A DNA stretch of 64,000 nt from Reticulitermes speratus (GCA_021186555.1 JAJKFL010000014.1:42087200-42151199), one strand, 5' to 3'; positions 32,050 to 42,862 are shown, counted from the first letter of the stretch. Notes: generated by a model from the sequence alone, not told the origin. Numbers and translations are program-made.

Positions 32050-32540
32050 CAGTGGTTCCCAAAGTGGGCGGTACAGCCCCCATGGGGGGCGGTGGGATTA
32101 CCGAGGTGCGCGCTAATAGGTACGAGAGGTGGAAGGGAGCGCTGTTATTATCACAGGGGGGGCGCTAGTAGACAAGTAGTGCATTTATTTTTATAATAAA
32201 ATTGAAATAAAGTAATTTTTGTGTTAAAAATAAAAAATTAACTAAATTTCTTAGTATTTTAATTTATGAATCTTATTAAAGCACATATTGTTTGTTTAAT
32301 AAACTATTGCTAGATGAATTATTGTTAATCATAAAAAATATAATAAATTTTAATTTATTAATTAACACATAAAACATTAAGTTTAACTCTTATAATTTTA
32401 TTTAAACAATTTTTTAAATATAAAATAAAAGTGAAAACAAAAGCGCATTTATGTTTTTTTTAAAAAAGGTAGGGGGGCGCTGTGGGTGTGTATATGGAAC
32501 CAAGGGGGGCGGTAGACCGAAAAAGTTTGGGAACCGCTGT
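32050..32540. mobile_element. hAT-like MITE
   Basis: Terminal inverted repeats CAGTGGTTCCCAAAGTGGG and the complement of GTTTGGGAACCGCTG, with a very AT-rich interior. Flanked by TTTTAAAC (32042-32049) and TCTTAAAG (32541-32548), a diverged 8-bp duplication as hAT elements make. No transposase. CAGTGGTTCCCAA is a widespread hAT end. Confidence 0.78.
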
Positions 32541-32548
32541 CTTAAAGG

Positions 32549-33065
32549 AACATTCATTAACGTCTTCGTAACAGACCCACATGGAGCCTATCCTGAACAA
32601 AGTGTCTCACGTCCAAAACTACATATTCAGTTTCTACAGGATAGCAACAACTTTACTATACCTTCCGTCTATAACAAGGTCTCCCAAATGGTGTCTTGCC
32701 CTCAGTTTTCCAGGCATTCTACGAGAATTCTTCAGCCCTCCCAGGCGTGCTACATGCCCCTCCAACCCAATTACAAGTATAAATTGTTGTTCTTCTCAGT
32801 ATGCAGCTATTCCCAATCTTACAGACCTTTCGATCCAAATAGTTTTCTCAAACACTCCCTGGCCAGTATCACCAACCTTCAATACATGTCCTCAACTCAG
32901 CGTAAGAACAGAGCTGTACGTCCATACAAACCACGACCTAAATTCAGTTGTGTATACTTCAATCTCCCGCGTCTGAGGTAGAAAGACAAAAGTCTGAACC
33001 CGGTGACAGCAGGCATTCTCGGAATTTAGTCTGCTCGAAATCATCTGACTTAATCCATTTTTCTA
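32549..33065. other. Unrecognised stretch with long open frames
   Basis: A forward frame of 176 codons begins inside the hAT MITE (32451) and a second overlapping frame has 131 codons. Neither shows a domain. Both read through different repeat material, so I do not call a gene. Confidence 0.35.
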
Positions 33066-33069
33066 CTGG

Positions 33070-33456
33070 AAAAGAATGAACGGGATTGTTGGTTCAGCCC
33101 ATATTACACAACAGCAGAAGGTCTTTGATAATCGCAATGTCGAGCGTGGACACTGGCCACCACGATCACCAGACCTCATACCACCTGACTTCGTGTTCCT
33201 GGGGTTTTTAAAGAAAGATTCTACAGCAATAACCCAATAAGCTTGGAGGACGTTAAACATAACAAGCTCTTGAGGGCATTGACCAAAAAATTCTTCGGAA
33301 AAACTGAAAAAAAAAAACACTGTGAGAAAAGTGTTCTATGTGGGGGACATTTTCAGCACTACTGTAATTACACATTGTTTATTACATTCTTATGTTTAAA
33401 CAAATAAAAATAAACTGTTTACATTATTTGGCCGATTTTTGTACGGTACACCCTGT
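33070..33456 (+). pseudogene. Mariner-like transposase C-terminal remnant
   Basis: A forward frame reads GHWPPRSPDLIPPDFVFLGF then hits stops, followed by a decayed remainder. WPPRSPDL.P.DFFLWG is the conserved block around the third catalytic Asp of mariner-like (DD-D) transposases, here IPPDF. The segment ends TTTGTACGGTACACCCTGTA, a plausible 3' inverted-repeat end with TA, directly against the 114-bp element's CAACCCTTTAAAC. The 5' half is missing. A relative with the same motif is at 39141. Confidence 0.72.
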
Positions 33457-35063
33457 ACAACCCTTTAAACTCTAGCGATTACTTTATGTACCGCCACGTT
33501 TAACATTCACACGTTCTGCCCACACAGTGTATTTATGTATTTTGTGTGGATCTCAGAACAAACAGCGATTATTTCACTGTACAACATTAACTGACTGGTT
33601 TGTATAACTGAGACGGAGTGTGTTTACTGCGCGGTACGGACTGTATTTATGTGTTTTGTGTGGATCTCAGAACAAACAGCGATTATTTCACTGTACAGCA
33701 TTAACTGACTGGTTTGTATAACTGAGACGGAGTGTGTTTACTGCGCGGTACGGACTGTATTTATGTGTTTTGTGTGGATCTCAGAACAAACAGCGATTAT
33801 TTCACTGTACAGCATTAACTGACTGGTTTGTATAACTGAGATGGAGTGTGTTTACTGCGCGGTACGGACTGTATTTATGTGTTTTGTGTGGATCTCAGAA
33901 CAAACAGCGATTATTTCACTGTACAACATTAACTGACTGGTTTGTATAACTGAGATGGAGTGTGTTTACTGCGCGGTACGGACTGTATTTATGTGTTTTG
34001 TGTGGATCTCAGAACAAACAGCGATTATTTCACTGTACAGCATTAACTGACTGACTGGTTTGTATAACTGAGACGGAGTGTGTTTACTGCGCGGTACGGA
34101 CTGTATTTATGTGTTTTGTGTGGATCTCAGAACAAACAGCGATTATTTCACTGTACAACATTAACTGACTGGTTTGTATAACTGAGATGGAGTGTGTTTA
34201 CTGCGCGGTACGGACTGTATTTATGTGTTTTGTGTGGATCTCAGAACAAACAGCGATTATTTCACTGTACAACATTAACTGACTGGTTTGTATAACTGAG
34301 ATGGAGTGTGTTTACTGCGCGGTACGGACTGTATTTATGTGTTTTGTGTGGATCTCAGAACAAACAGCGATTATTTCACTGTACAGCATTAACTGACTGG
34401 TTTGTATAACTGAGACGGAGTGTGTTTACTGCGCGGTACGGACTGTATTTATGTGTTTTGTGTGGATCTCAGAACAAACAGCGATTATTTCACTGTACAG
34501 CATTAACTGACTGGTTTGTATAACTGAGACGGAGTGTGTTTACTGCGCGGTACGGACTGTATTTATGTGTTTTGTGTGGATCTCAGAACAAACAGCGATT
34601 ATTTCACTGTACAGCATTAACTGACTGGTTTGTATAACTGAGACGGAGTGTGTTTACTGCGCGGTACGAACTGAATATTTATATATCAATACGTTTAACA
34701 GTCACAAATTCTACGTTCTGCCCACACAGTGTATTTATGTGTTTTGTGTGGATCTCAGAACAAAGAGCGATTATTTCACTGTACAACATTAACTGACTGG
34801 TTTGTATAACTGAGACGGAGTGTGTTTACTGCGCGGTACGAACTGAATATTTATATATCAATACGTTTAACAGTCACAAATTCTACGTTCTGCCCACACA
34901 GTGTATTTATGTGTTTTGTGTGGATCTCAGAACAAAGAGCGATTATTTCACTGTACAACATTAACTGACTGGTTTTTATAACCGAGACGGAGAGTTTTTA
35001 CTGCGCGGTACGAGCTGAATATTTAAATATAATTCAGTTTGATCGAAGTCTTTAAAGTGTTAA
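33457..35063 (-). mobile_element. piggyBac-like element with array A4 and 172-bp higher-order units
   Basis: Reverse-oriented. Left end ACAA-CCCTTTAAAC (TTAA mutated, or replaced by the mariner edge), then TTCTGCCCACACAGTG and ten 114-bp units. Next come two 172-bp composite units (CTGAATATTT at 34671, 34843 and the final 5' end at 35015). Each composite has one 114-bp monomer plus a ~58-bp linker made of joined element ends. The right end GTCTTTAAAGTG-TTAA places TTAA at 35060-35063. This is one of the two most complete copies. Confidence 0.85.
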
Positions 35064-35068
35064 TGTCC

Positions 35069-35300
35069 TCGCCATGCCATAGCTCAGATGGTTAGTCGCG
35101 GACACGTGTTTGTTCACAGCTCTCCTCTCAGTTCTTCAGCTTCCCACTGCCATTTATAATTCCACCATTACTCAATATTCATTAGTCTATAATCCCAGGG
35201 TACAATGGACCCATTTGCGACTGCATTTACACGCACGAGACACCCATCTCCATATGCTTCGTTTTATCTCCGTTCAGGCCTGCCTCTACCCTCTACTTCG
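35069..35300 (+). mobile_element. Decayed SINE-A (D2-type)
   Basis: CGCCATGCCATAGCTCAG, then GGTTAGTCGCGGAC (head), TTCAGCTTCCCACTGCC and AATTCCACCATTACTC match the SINE-A body loosely. The B box is lost. It begins six bases after the TTAA end of the piggyBac-like element. Confidence 0.6.
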
Positions 35301-35519
35301 ACCTCCATATGACCATCGAATAATCTGCATGTATTATCAAAATGTCTGCTTGAACGTAGCATCACTCCATGAAAGAGTATAAGGTCGTTGGTGCAATGCT
35401 CCACGGGCTCTTCTTCATTGTTCCTCACGTATATCCCATACTAGCGACGTGCCCAGTCTTCGCCAGGGATAGCATCCAGTTACATCTGGTGTGCAGCTAC
35501 AACGTGTAACGAATATATA
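35301..35519. other. Unique stretch, nothing recognised
   Basis: No repeat partner. The 90-codon forward frame that starts in the SINE ends here and has no domain. Confidence 0.35.
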
Positions 35520-35850
35520 GCTTATTTTTAGGCTGTCCAATCCGTATATTTTTAGATCAATGTATTCAATTTATTACACCAAATGCACAATATTAGTTAC
35601 ATATAAGTGTTATACACGTAGCTGCGACATGTTTCGGCACAAACGTACCATCTTCAGACAGCTCAATACGCCATATTTAAAACCAACTGCCAGTAACAAG
35701 CCACTATTTACAAGGTTCCACAGTCTGCAATAGGCTCTGTTGTTGTTGTCATTTACGTGTATAACAATCATATGTAAATAATAATATGCATTTAGTTGGT
35801 ATAATGAATTGAAGACACTGAATCTATAGCTATTTAAAAAACTCAATTAC
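35520..35850 (-). mobile_element. Penelope-like element fragment, family P1 (copy 2)
   Basis: Reverse-strand homologue of 6440-6780: TGTCCAATCCGTATATTTTT, the ribozyme motif, ATTTAAAACCAACTGCCAG and CCACAGTCTGCAATAGGC. Both copies share the same extent around the ribozyme, which suggests a defined terminal region. Confidence 0.62.
35620..35663 (-). ncRNA. Hammerhead-type ribozyme motif (P1 copy 2)
   Basis: Reverse strand: stem I AGCTGT, core CTGAAGA, stem II GGTAC...GTGCC, core GAAA, palindromic ACATGT, C at the cleavage position, stem I GCAGCT. Six pairs including one wobble. Stem I and core are conserved relative to 6619-6660 although flanking sequence has diverged. Confidence 0.65.
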
Positions 35851-36171
35851 TATTCAATTTTTATCGCCACGCGCTATTCCACGGCCTATTTCCTGTTCTT
35901 ACAGCAAACCAAGGATTAATCTATCGCAGTGCTGCCATCTGGTAGTGCTATGTTGTACTCGATGTATAAGCATGCTTCCCATACTTACAATGTGTCTATA
36001 AATCCTTCCATATGATCATTTTCAACTATCGTTTGTCACTTCCAGTCGACTCCTTTACAGTATTACAGTAGGTCACTCAGCCGATCGCAGTCACACATGC
36101 GCGGTGGAATACCGGTGGGAAGTAACAAACGGCAGTTGTCAGATAAAAAAACGATCCGGGTATTTTATTGT
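35851..36171. other. Unique stretch, nothing recognised
   Basis: No credible open frame or repeat partner. Confidence 0.35.
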
Positions 36172-36617
36172 ACTCAAAAGAAATTTAGGATAAACAATAA
36201 AATACAGTAGGCCATCGATTTTACGGACCCCGATTTAACGGACTTCGGATTTAAAGACAAAAAATTTCTGTCCTAAATGAAAAATTTGTTCCTGTCGTAA
36301 ATTAATTTTTATATTTTTAACAGATGTTTTAGTGACGTGTATAATATACTGAATGTACATTATAATAATATTTTATTCATACATATACATTATAATAACA
36401 TTTTAATACACCCTGTACATTGTAAGTTTGTTATTAATATATGTTTTTAAAATACATTCGATTTAACGGACTTTAGGCAATAGCGGACACCCCTTCCCCA
36501 AATTAGTCCGTTAAATCGAGGGCCTACTGTAATACAAACACGTACAATGTATTATGAATATATTACACAATACATTATACGTCTGATTTTATTATTTATC
36601 CTAAATTAGTCTTGAGC
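36172..36617. mobile_element. MITE with a nested pogo/Tigger-like MITE
   Basis: Outer inverted repeats: ATTTAGGATAAACAATAAAA (36182-36201) and its near-complement at 36585-36607, bounded by CTCAA/TTGAG. Inner element 36205-36529: inverted repeats CAGTAGGCC-(A/C)-TCGATTT and TTAAATCGAGGGCCTACTG, flanked by TA on both sides (36203-36204, 36530-36531), with GGAC/GTCC following. CAGTNG.CC..CGATT ends with a TA target are typical of pogo/Tigger elements. No transposase in either. Confidence 0.75.
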
Positions 36618-36924
36618 GCCTGTATGGTGTATTACATTTACACATATCACTACACTAATAAAATACAAAAGGCTTAATCACGTAAGAAATTCCATACCGA
36701 AATGCCTGTACAAGAGATACGGTTTGCAGATGAATGCTAAAATATTCAACAACTGCAGCCAGAGTTCCTTCAGTGACACTTGCCACAGCAGATGTCACTC
36801 CTGCTTAACTTGCCACGCCGTATCACTGACTTACAACACACTACCAACTGTTCTGTGATCTGCGGCACTACAGACGGTAACTCCACAGCTGGCCCAGTTT
36901 TACCACACATTCTTTTACGGTCAG
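36618..36924. other. Unique stretch, nothing recognised
   Basis: A 72-codon forward frame (36780-36998) runs into the array that follows. No domain. Confidence 0.35.
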
Positions 36925-37670
36925 TAACTAGGTCCGACAGAAAAAAAGAAGAGCCTCTATCGTTTCAACAAACCATTATCAAGTACGGAAATTTATGAAC
37001 ACCCTGTATAAAAATCAAATTATTAGTTTAAGTTTGTGCTCATTCCTCTCTCGGAGCAATAAGTAGGTCCGCAACTAGGTCCGATAAAAAAAAGGGGAGC
37101 CTCTATCGCTTCAACAAACCATTATCAAGTACGGAAATTTATGAACACCCTGTATAAAAAATCAAATTATTAGTTTAAGTTTGTGCTCATTCCTCTCTCG
37201 GAGCAATAAGTAGGTCCGCAACTAGGTCCGATAAAAAAAACGGGGAGCCTCTATCGTTTCAACAAACCATTATCAAGTACGGAAATTTATGAACACCCTG
37301 CATAAAAAATCAAATTATTAGTTTAAGTTTGTGCTCATTCCTCTCTCGGAGCAATAAGTAGGTCCGCAACTAGGTCCGATAAATAAAAAGGGGGAGCCCC
37401 TATCGTTTCAACAAACCATTCTCAAGTACGGAAATTTATGAACACTCTGTATAAAAAATCAAATTATTAGTTTAAGTTTGTGCTCATTCCTCTCTCGGAG
37501 CAATAAGTAGGTCCGCAACTAGGTCCGATAAAAAAAAGGGGGAGCCTCTATCGTTTCAACAAACCATTCTCAAGTACGGAAATTTATAAACACCCTGTAT
37601 AAAAATATCAAATTATTAGTTTAAGTTTGTGCTCATTCCTCTCTCGGAGCAATAAGTAGGTCCGCAGCTG
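36925..37670 (+). repeat. ~148-bp tandem array
   Basis: About five copies, spacing 146-149 bp (CGTTTCAACA at 36961, 37107, 37255, 37404, 37552). Unit landmarks: AAATTTATGAACACCCTG, ATCAAATTATTAGTTTAAG, CATTCCTCTCTCGGAGC and CAACTAGGTCCGATAAA. The piece ACACCCTGTATA resembles the mariner-like end at 33448, so the unit may include a transposon terminus. Confidence 0.93.
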
Positions 37671-37971
37671 TAACCCCGTGCAATAACAAAGGAATTTTAT
37701 CCTACGAAACTCGACTTTACATAACTTTAACAAACTGTTTATGTATTCCCTAAATAATAACGGAGACTGACTATACACAAAGAACACACAATAAAAGTTA
37801 CAACTCAATAAGATTACAGATTTTGCAAGACATTTCCCGTGTCGCACACAAAGCTCTCAAGCGAACAAGAACACAGTAAAGTGGTTCGTCAGACCTCAAT
37901 AATCGCAGGATGAATACTGCATTCCTTTACTGTAGGATCCCTATCATACCCGCGTTTAAAAATGAAATAGT
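37671..37971. other. Unique stretch, nothing recognised
   Basis: A 79-codon reverse frame overlapping the array edge has no domain. Confidence 0.35.
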
Positions 37972-37981
37972 AATCTATTTC

Positions 37982-38223
37982 CACCGCGGAAGCCCGGGTT
38001 CGATCCCGGGTCAATCCATGTGGGATTTGTGGTGCACAAAATGGCACTGGAACAGGTTTTTCCCCCGAGTACTTCGGTTTTCTCCTGTCAATTTCATTCC
38101 ACCGGTGCTACATTACATGGAAAAACGAAAAAAAAAACCAATCATCTTCATCACAGTGTTGTACAATAAGCCCTAAGGCTGCGGTGCGTCCGTAGCTTCT
38201 GCTGCGAGGCCCTTCACAAAAAA
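37982..38223 (+). mobile_element. 5'-truncated SINE-A (D1) with 10-bp TSD
   Basis: Begins inside the head (CACCGCGGAAGCCCGGG), keeps the B box CGGGTTCGATCCCGG, body and D1 tail ending in an A tract. The duplication AATCTATTTC at 37972-37981 and 38224-38233 proves this truncated form is what inserted: 5' truncation during target-primed reverse transcription. Confidence 0.88.
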
Positions 38224-38233
38224 AATCTATTTC

Positions 38234-38459
38234 GTCCTAACTCAGATTTCTCCTGAAAAAGATAACAGAGAAAACTGGTATTACTTTACCTCCCCCGGCT
38301 TTAAAATCAGCTCACGGCAACGTACAGTTAGACATGCAGAGTTTGGGCAACAAAGCGCTGATAAGCATCAGTGGAACGAGCAGACTGCTATAGTGTCCGA
38401 CTGCACACTCATGACCTCTACCGATTATACGGTGAAGTTCTCGTAGTTGTGCTTTAGCT
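38234..38459. other. Unique stretch, nothing recognised
   Basis: No open frame or repeat partner. It ends with the target-site copy CTTTAGCT of the next element. Confidence 0.35.
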
Positions 38460-38977
38460 CAGTGGTATTCAACCTTTTTTGTTCGCGTACCCCCACATAT
38501 AATTTCTCTTCAACTTTGTACCCCCAAAGTTGTTGGTACATAATTCAAGTTATACACAGTCTATAATCTACATCTAAAATAAGTTAATTAAATTACATCC
38601 AAAATAATGTATTAAATAATAAGTTTTAAATGAGAAAAAGGAGAGTCAAGCTATTAAATAACAAATATATTATTGCCTATCGTATAAAAATTAATAAAGG
38701 AACAAATGTATTTTAGCAAAGCAAAATTATATGCACTGTGTGGAATAAAATGAAACTAGCCGCCCAGATAAGAATCGCATAAAGGAGAGAGAGAGAGAGA
38801 AAAATGGCGCTCCCAAATCGCATGTCCTTACGTCCGGTCTCTTGTGGCTAACCCTAAATCTGGCCCAGATTATTCAGTGTTTATCATGAAATAATATTTT
38901 TTTTTTAATTTTACGTACCCCGTAAAATGTCTTCGCGTACCCCCGGGGGTACGCGTACCCCAGGTTGAATACCACTT
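38460..38977. mobile_element. hAT-like MITE, second family
   Basis: Inverted ends CAGTGGTATTCAACC and GGTTGAATACCACT, with GCGTACCCC and GGGGTACGC subterminal blocks. The palindrome CCCCGGGGGTACGCGTACCC is near the right end. Flanks CTTTAGCT (38452-38459) and TTTTAGCT (38978-38985) are a one-mismatch 8-bp duplication. AT-rich interior with a (GA)n run near 38787; no transposase. Confidence 0.8.
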
Positions 38978-39140
38978 TTTTAGCTGTGCGCGGAATTACA
39001 GCGAAAAAACCAAAAATCCAATAATTTCCCACAACATTTCCTTTATCTCCTACACACAACTTGTTATTAAAACATACCATTAATAGATGGTATTAATAAT
39101 GCTTGCATAAGTGAAATGAAGTGTCTGTCTTCAGCTTATA

Positions 39141-39726
39141 CAGGGCATACACAAAAGAATGGTGCGGTTTCAAAAGTGAATAAAAAATTTATGTCTCACA
39201 TTACACGGCCACAACATACACCGTCAGCTGCGGCAACTGTCCAAGTTTCTCATGCGCTACCAGCAGTTCGCTTCTCATGCTTACTGCGTGGCCGCGGGGC
39301 CAGTTTCAAAGATGGCGTTGCAGCAGGAGAAGGCTTTCTGTGTGCTCCGTTTTGAGGTGTCCAGATCTTCTCCCTTGGCCACCCCGTTCGCCAGATCTTA
39401 CACCGTGCGATTTCTTTCTTAGGGGGTTCGTTAAAGACAGCGTTTATGTACCACCATTGCCCACGTCCATCCATGAAATTCGTGATCGGATAACGCATGC
39501 ACTGCAGGCCATTACAGCGGACATGCTACACCGGGTCTGGGATGAGTTTGATTACCGTGTGGATGTGTGTCGTGTGACCCAGGGTGCACACATTGAAGGA
39601 TTGTAATTACCAAATGAGAAACTTGGACAGTTGCCGCCGCTGACGGTGTTTGTTGTGCCCGTGTAAGGTGAGAAATAAATTCTTTATTCACTTTTGAAAC
39701 CGCACCATTCTTTTGTGTATGCCCTG
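39141..39726 (+). mobile_element. Internally deleted mariner-like element, TA-flanked
   Basis: Near-perfect terminal inverted repeats of about 40 bp, starting CAGGGCATACACAAAAGAAT and ending with its complement, are flanked by TA on each side (39139-39140, 39727-39728). Inside are both ends of a transposase gene, with the middle deleted. A shorter relative is at 52368. Confidence 0.92.
39312..39606 (+). pseudogene. Mariner-like transposase, N- and C-terminal parts fused by deletion
   Basis: From the ATG at 39312 the frame reads MALQQEKAFCVLRFEVSRSS, the typical start of this transposase group, and soon leaves frame. In another frame the C-terminal part reads PWPPRSPDLTPCDFFLRGF (third catalytic Asp in TPCDF), then VPPLPTSIHEIRDRI, WDEFDYRVDVCRV and stop at 39604-39606. 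The first two catalytic Asp residues and the DNA-binding helices beyond the start are deleted, so no active enzyme is made. C-terminal region of about 80 residues is otherwise well preserved, suggesting a recent deletion. Belongs to the Tc1/mariner (IS630-like) superfamily. Confidence 0.85.
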
Positions 39727-39728
39727 TA

Positions 39729-40160
39729 TAAACTTAACTTCTCGTATTGAGCTGAAAGCAGAGAATTTAACAAAAATCTGATTTTCACAAAATCTAATTT
39801 TCTCATAATTCATTTTTGTGTGTTAAGCCCTTATGAAACTAGGTAGCTCAACCGACTTTTCGTCACCAGTTAGCGGGATATCAAATCACGACGAGTGACA
39901 ACGGATACACCAGATCACAAATTAATCAAAAAACGCTGTTGGAAACACAGACAATAAATGGAACCTTGTGACAGCGAGGTCTAGACGAGAGGATGAAACT
40001 AACGTCTAAACACTTCTTGTGGCCCGAGACAGGATTTGCCCTTGGGTAGGCTACTGACAATCGGGTTGTCAAAAAATAGTCCGTTACTGCTAGTTACTTA
40101 CAGTCCACTGCCACACAGAGAGACAAAATCAAAAGTTTGATTGAAAGAAATTGCAGACCT
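39729..40160. other. Unique stretch, nothing recognised
   Basis: A (AAAGGT)n run of four units is at 40157-40180. No gene or repeat partner. Confidence 0.35.
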
Positions 40161-40164
40161 GTAA

Positions 40165-40448
40165 AGGTAAAGGTAAAGGTTCAGTAGTTACCGACTCCAT
40201 GGAGCAGAGTCCTTCTTGAGAGGTTAGAAAGTCCTCAGCAAGAAATTCCTCGTATTTTATGAAACACAGATGTTCATTACCACTTTCACAAGAGCCCGCC
40301 ACCTGTCCCTATACAGAGCCAGAACAATCCAGTCCATATCCCCATCCTATTTCTTGAAGATAAATTTTAATATTATACTTCCATCTACGCCTAGGTCTTC
40401 CAAGTGGTCTCATTCCCTCATGTTTCCCTACCACAAGTATAGTACTTC
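40165..40448 (-). pseudogene. LINE C-terminal fragment, same family as 26875
   Basis: The reverse strand encodes [20 protein letters not shown] then decays (stops and a frameshift before the expected AQDRDRWR region). It shares the 3' region CTCAAGAAGGACTCTGCTCC with 27095-27115. More diverged than the 26875 copy. It lies immediately beside the 5' end of the piggyBac-like element A5. Confidence 0.78.
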
Positions 40449-40458
40449 CGGCGCTTAA

Positions 40459-42862
40459 TTAAGCCCTCAAAGACTACAATTAACCTGAATTATATTTCAA
40501 CACTCAGCCCGTACCGCGCAGTAAACACACTCCGTCTCGGTTATAAAAACCAATCAGTTAATGTTGTATAGTGAAATAATCGCTGTTTGTTCTGAGATCC
40601 ACACAAAACACATAAATACAGTCCGTACCGCGCAGTAAACACACTCCGTCTCAGTTATACAAACCAGTCAGTTAATGTTGTATAGTGAAATAATCGCTGT
40701 TTGTTCTGAGATCCACACAAAACACATAAATACAGTCCGTACCGTGCAGTAAACACACTCCGTCTCAGTTATACAAACCAGTCAGTTAATGTTGTACAGT
40801 GAAATAATCGCTGTTTGTTCTCAGATCCACACAAAACACATAAATACAGTCCGTACCGCGCAGTAAACACACTCCGTCTCAGTTATACAAACTAGTCAGT
40901 TAATGTTGTACAGTGAAATAATCGCTGTTTGTTCTGAGATCCAAACAAAACACATAAATACAGTCCGTACCGCGCAGTAAACACACTCCGTCTCAGTTAT
41001 ACAAACCAGTCAGTTAATGTTGTACAGTGAAATAATCGCTGTTTGTTCTGAGATCCAAACAAAACACATAAATACAGTCCGTACCGCGCAGTAAACACAC
41101 TCCGTCTCAGTTATACAAACCAGTCAGTTAATGCTGTACAGTGAAATAATCGCTGTTTGTTCTGAGATCCACACAAAACACATAAATACAGTCCGTACCG
41201 CGCAGTAAACACACTCCGTCTCAGTTATACAAACCAGTCAGTTAATGCTGTACAGTGAAATAATCGCTGTTTGTTCTGAGATCCACACAAAACACATAAA
41301 TACAGTCCGTACCGCGCAGTAAACACACTCCGTCTCAGTTATACAAACCAGTCAGTTAATGCTGTACAGTGAAATAATCGCTGTTTGTTCTGAGATCCAC
41401 ACAAAACACATAAATACAGTTCGTACCGCGCAGTAAACACACTCCGTCTCAGTTATACAAACCAGTCAGTTAATGTTGTACAGTGAAATAATCGCTGTTT
41501 GTTCTCAGATCCACACAAAACACATAAATACAGTCCGTACCGCGCAGTAAACACACTCCGTCTCAGTTATACAAACTAGTCAGTTAATGCTGTACAGTGA
41601 AATAATCGCTGTTTGTTCTGAGATCCACACAAAACACATAAATACAGTCCGTACCGCGCAGTAAACACACTCCGTCTCAGTTATACAAACCAGTCAGTTA
41701 ATGCTGTACAGTGAAATAATCGCTGTTTGTTCTGAGATCCACACAAAACACATAAATACAGTCCGTACCGCGCAGTAAACACACTCCGTCTCAGTTATAC
41801 AAACCAGTCAGTTAATGCTGTACAGTGAAATAATCGCTGTTTGTTCTGAGATCCACACAAAACACATAAATACAGTCCGTACCGCGCAGTAAACACACTC
41901 CGTCTCAGTTATACAAACCAGTCAGTTAATGCTGTACAGTGAAATAATCGCTGTTTGTTCTGAGATCCACACAAAACACATAAATACAGTCCGTACCGCG
42001 CAGTAAACACACTCCGTCTCAGTTATACAAACCAGTCAGTTAATGTTGTACAGTGAAATAATCGCTGTTTGTTCTGAGATCCACACAAAACACATAAATA
42101 CAGTTCGTACCGCGCAGTAAACACACTCCGTCTCAGTTATACAAACCAGTCAGTTAATGTTGTACAGTGAAATAATCGCTGTTTGTTCTGAGATCCACAC
42201 AAAACACATAAATACAGTTCGTACCGCGCAGTAAACACACTCCGTCTCAGTTATACAAACCAGTCAGTTAATGTTGTACAGTGAAATAATCGCTGTTTGT
42301 TCTCAGATCCACACAAAACACATAAATACAGTCCGTACCGCGCAGTAAACACACTCCGTCTCAGTTATACAAACTAGTCAGTTAATGCTGTACAGTGAAA
42401 TAATCGCTGTTTGTTCTGAGATCCACACAAAACACATAAATACAGTCCGTACCGCGCAGTAAACACACTCCGTCTCAGTTATACAAACCAGTCAGTTAAT
42501 GCTGTACAGTGAAATAATCGCTGTTTGTTCTGAGATCCACACAAAACACATAAATACAGTCCGTACCGCGCAGTAAACACACTCCGTCTCAGTTATACAA
42601 ACCAGTCAGTTAATGCTGTACAGTGAAATAATCGCTTTTTGTTCTGAGATCCACACAAAACACATAAATACAGTCCGTACCGCGCAGTAAACACACTCCG
42701 TCTCAGTTATACAAACCAGTCAGTTAATGCTGTACAGTGAAATAATCGCTGTTTGTTCTGAGATCCACACAAAACACATACTACACTGTGTGGGCCGAAA
42801 CACAGAATATTTTTAATGTTAAACTTGGTGGTATATATAACCACTAGCCTTTACAGGGTTAC
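40459..42862 (+). mobile_element. piggyBac-like element with 114-bp array A5, both ends present
   Basis: The best complete copy. Left: TTAA (40459-40462), G, CCCTCAAAGACTAC, then AATTAACCTGAATTATATTT and CAGCCCGTACCGCGCAG. About 20 units of 114 bp follow. Right: TACACTGTGTGGGCCG, TTAATGTTAAACTTGG, ACCACTAGCCTTTACAGGG and TTAC (42859-42862; TTAA expected). Units fall into TGTTGTACAG and TGCTGTACAG variants arranged in blocks, suggesting block-wise amplification. No transposase. Confidence 0.87.

Noticed and set aside
32451..32981. 176-codon forward gene
   Set aside because: It starts inside the hAT MITE, crosses its end, and shows no domain. A second overlapping frame is equally open.
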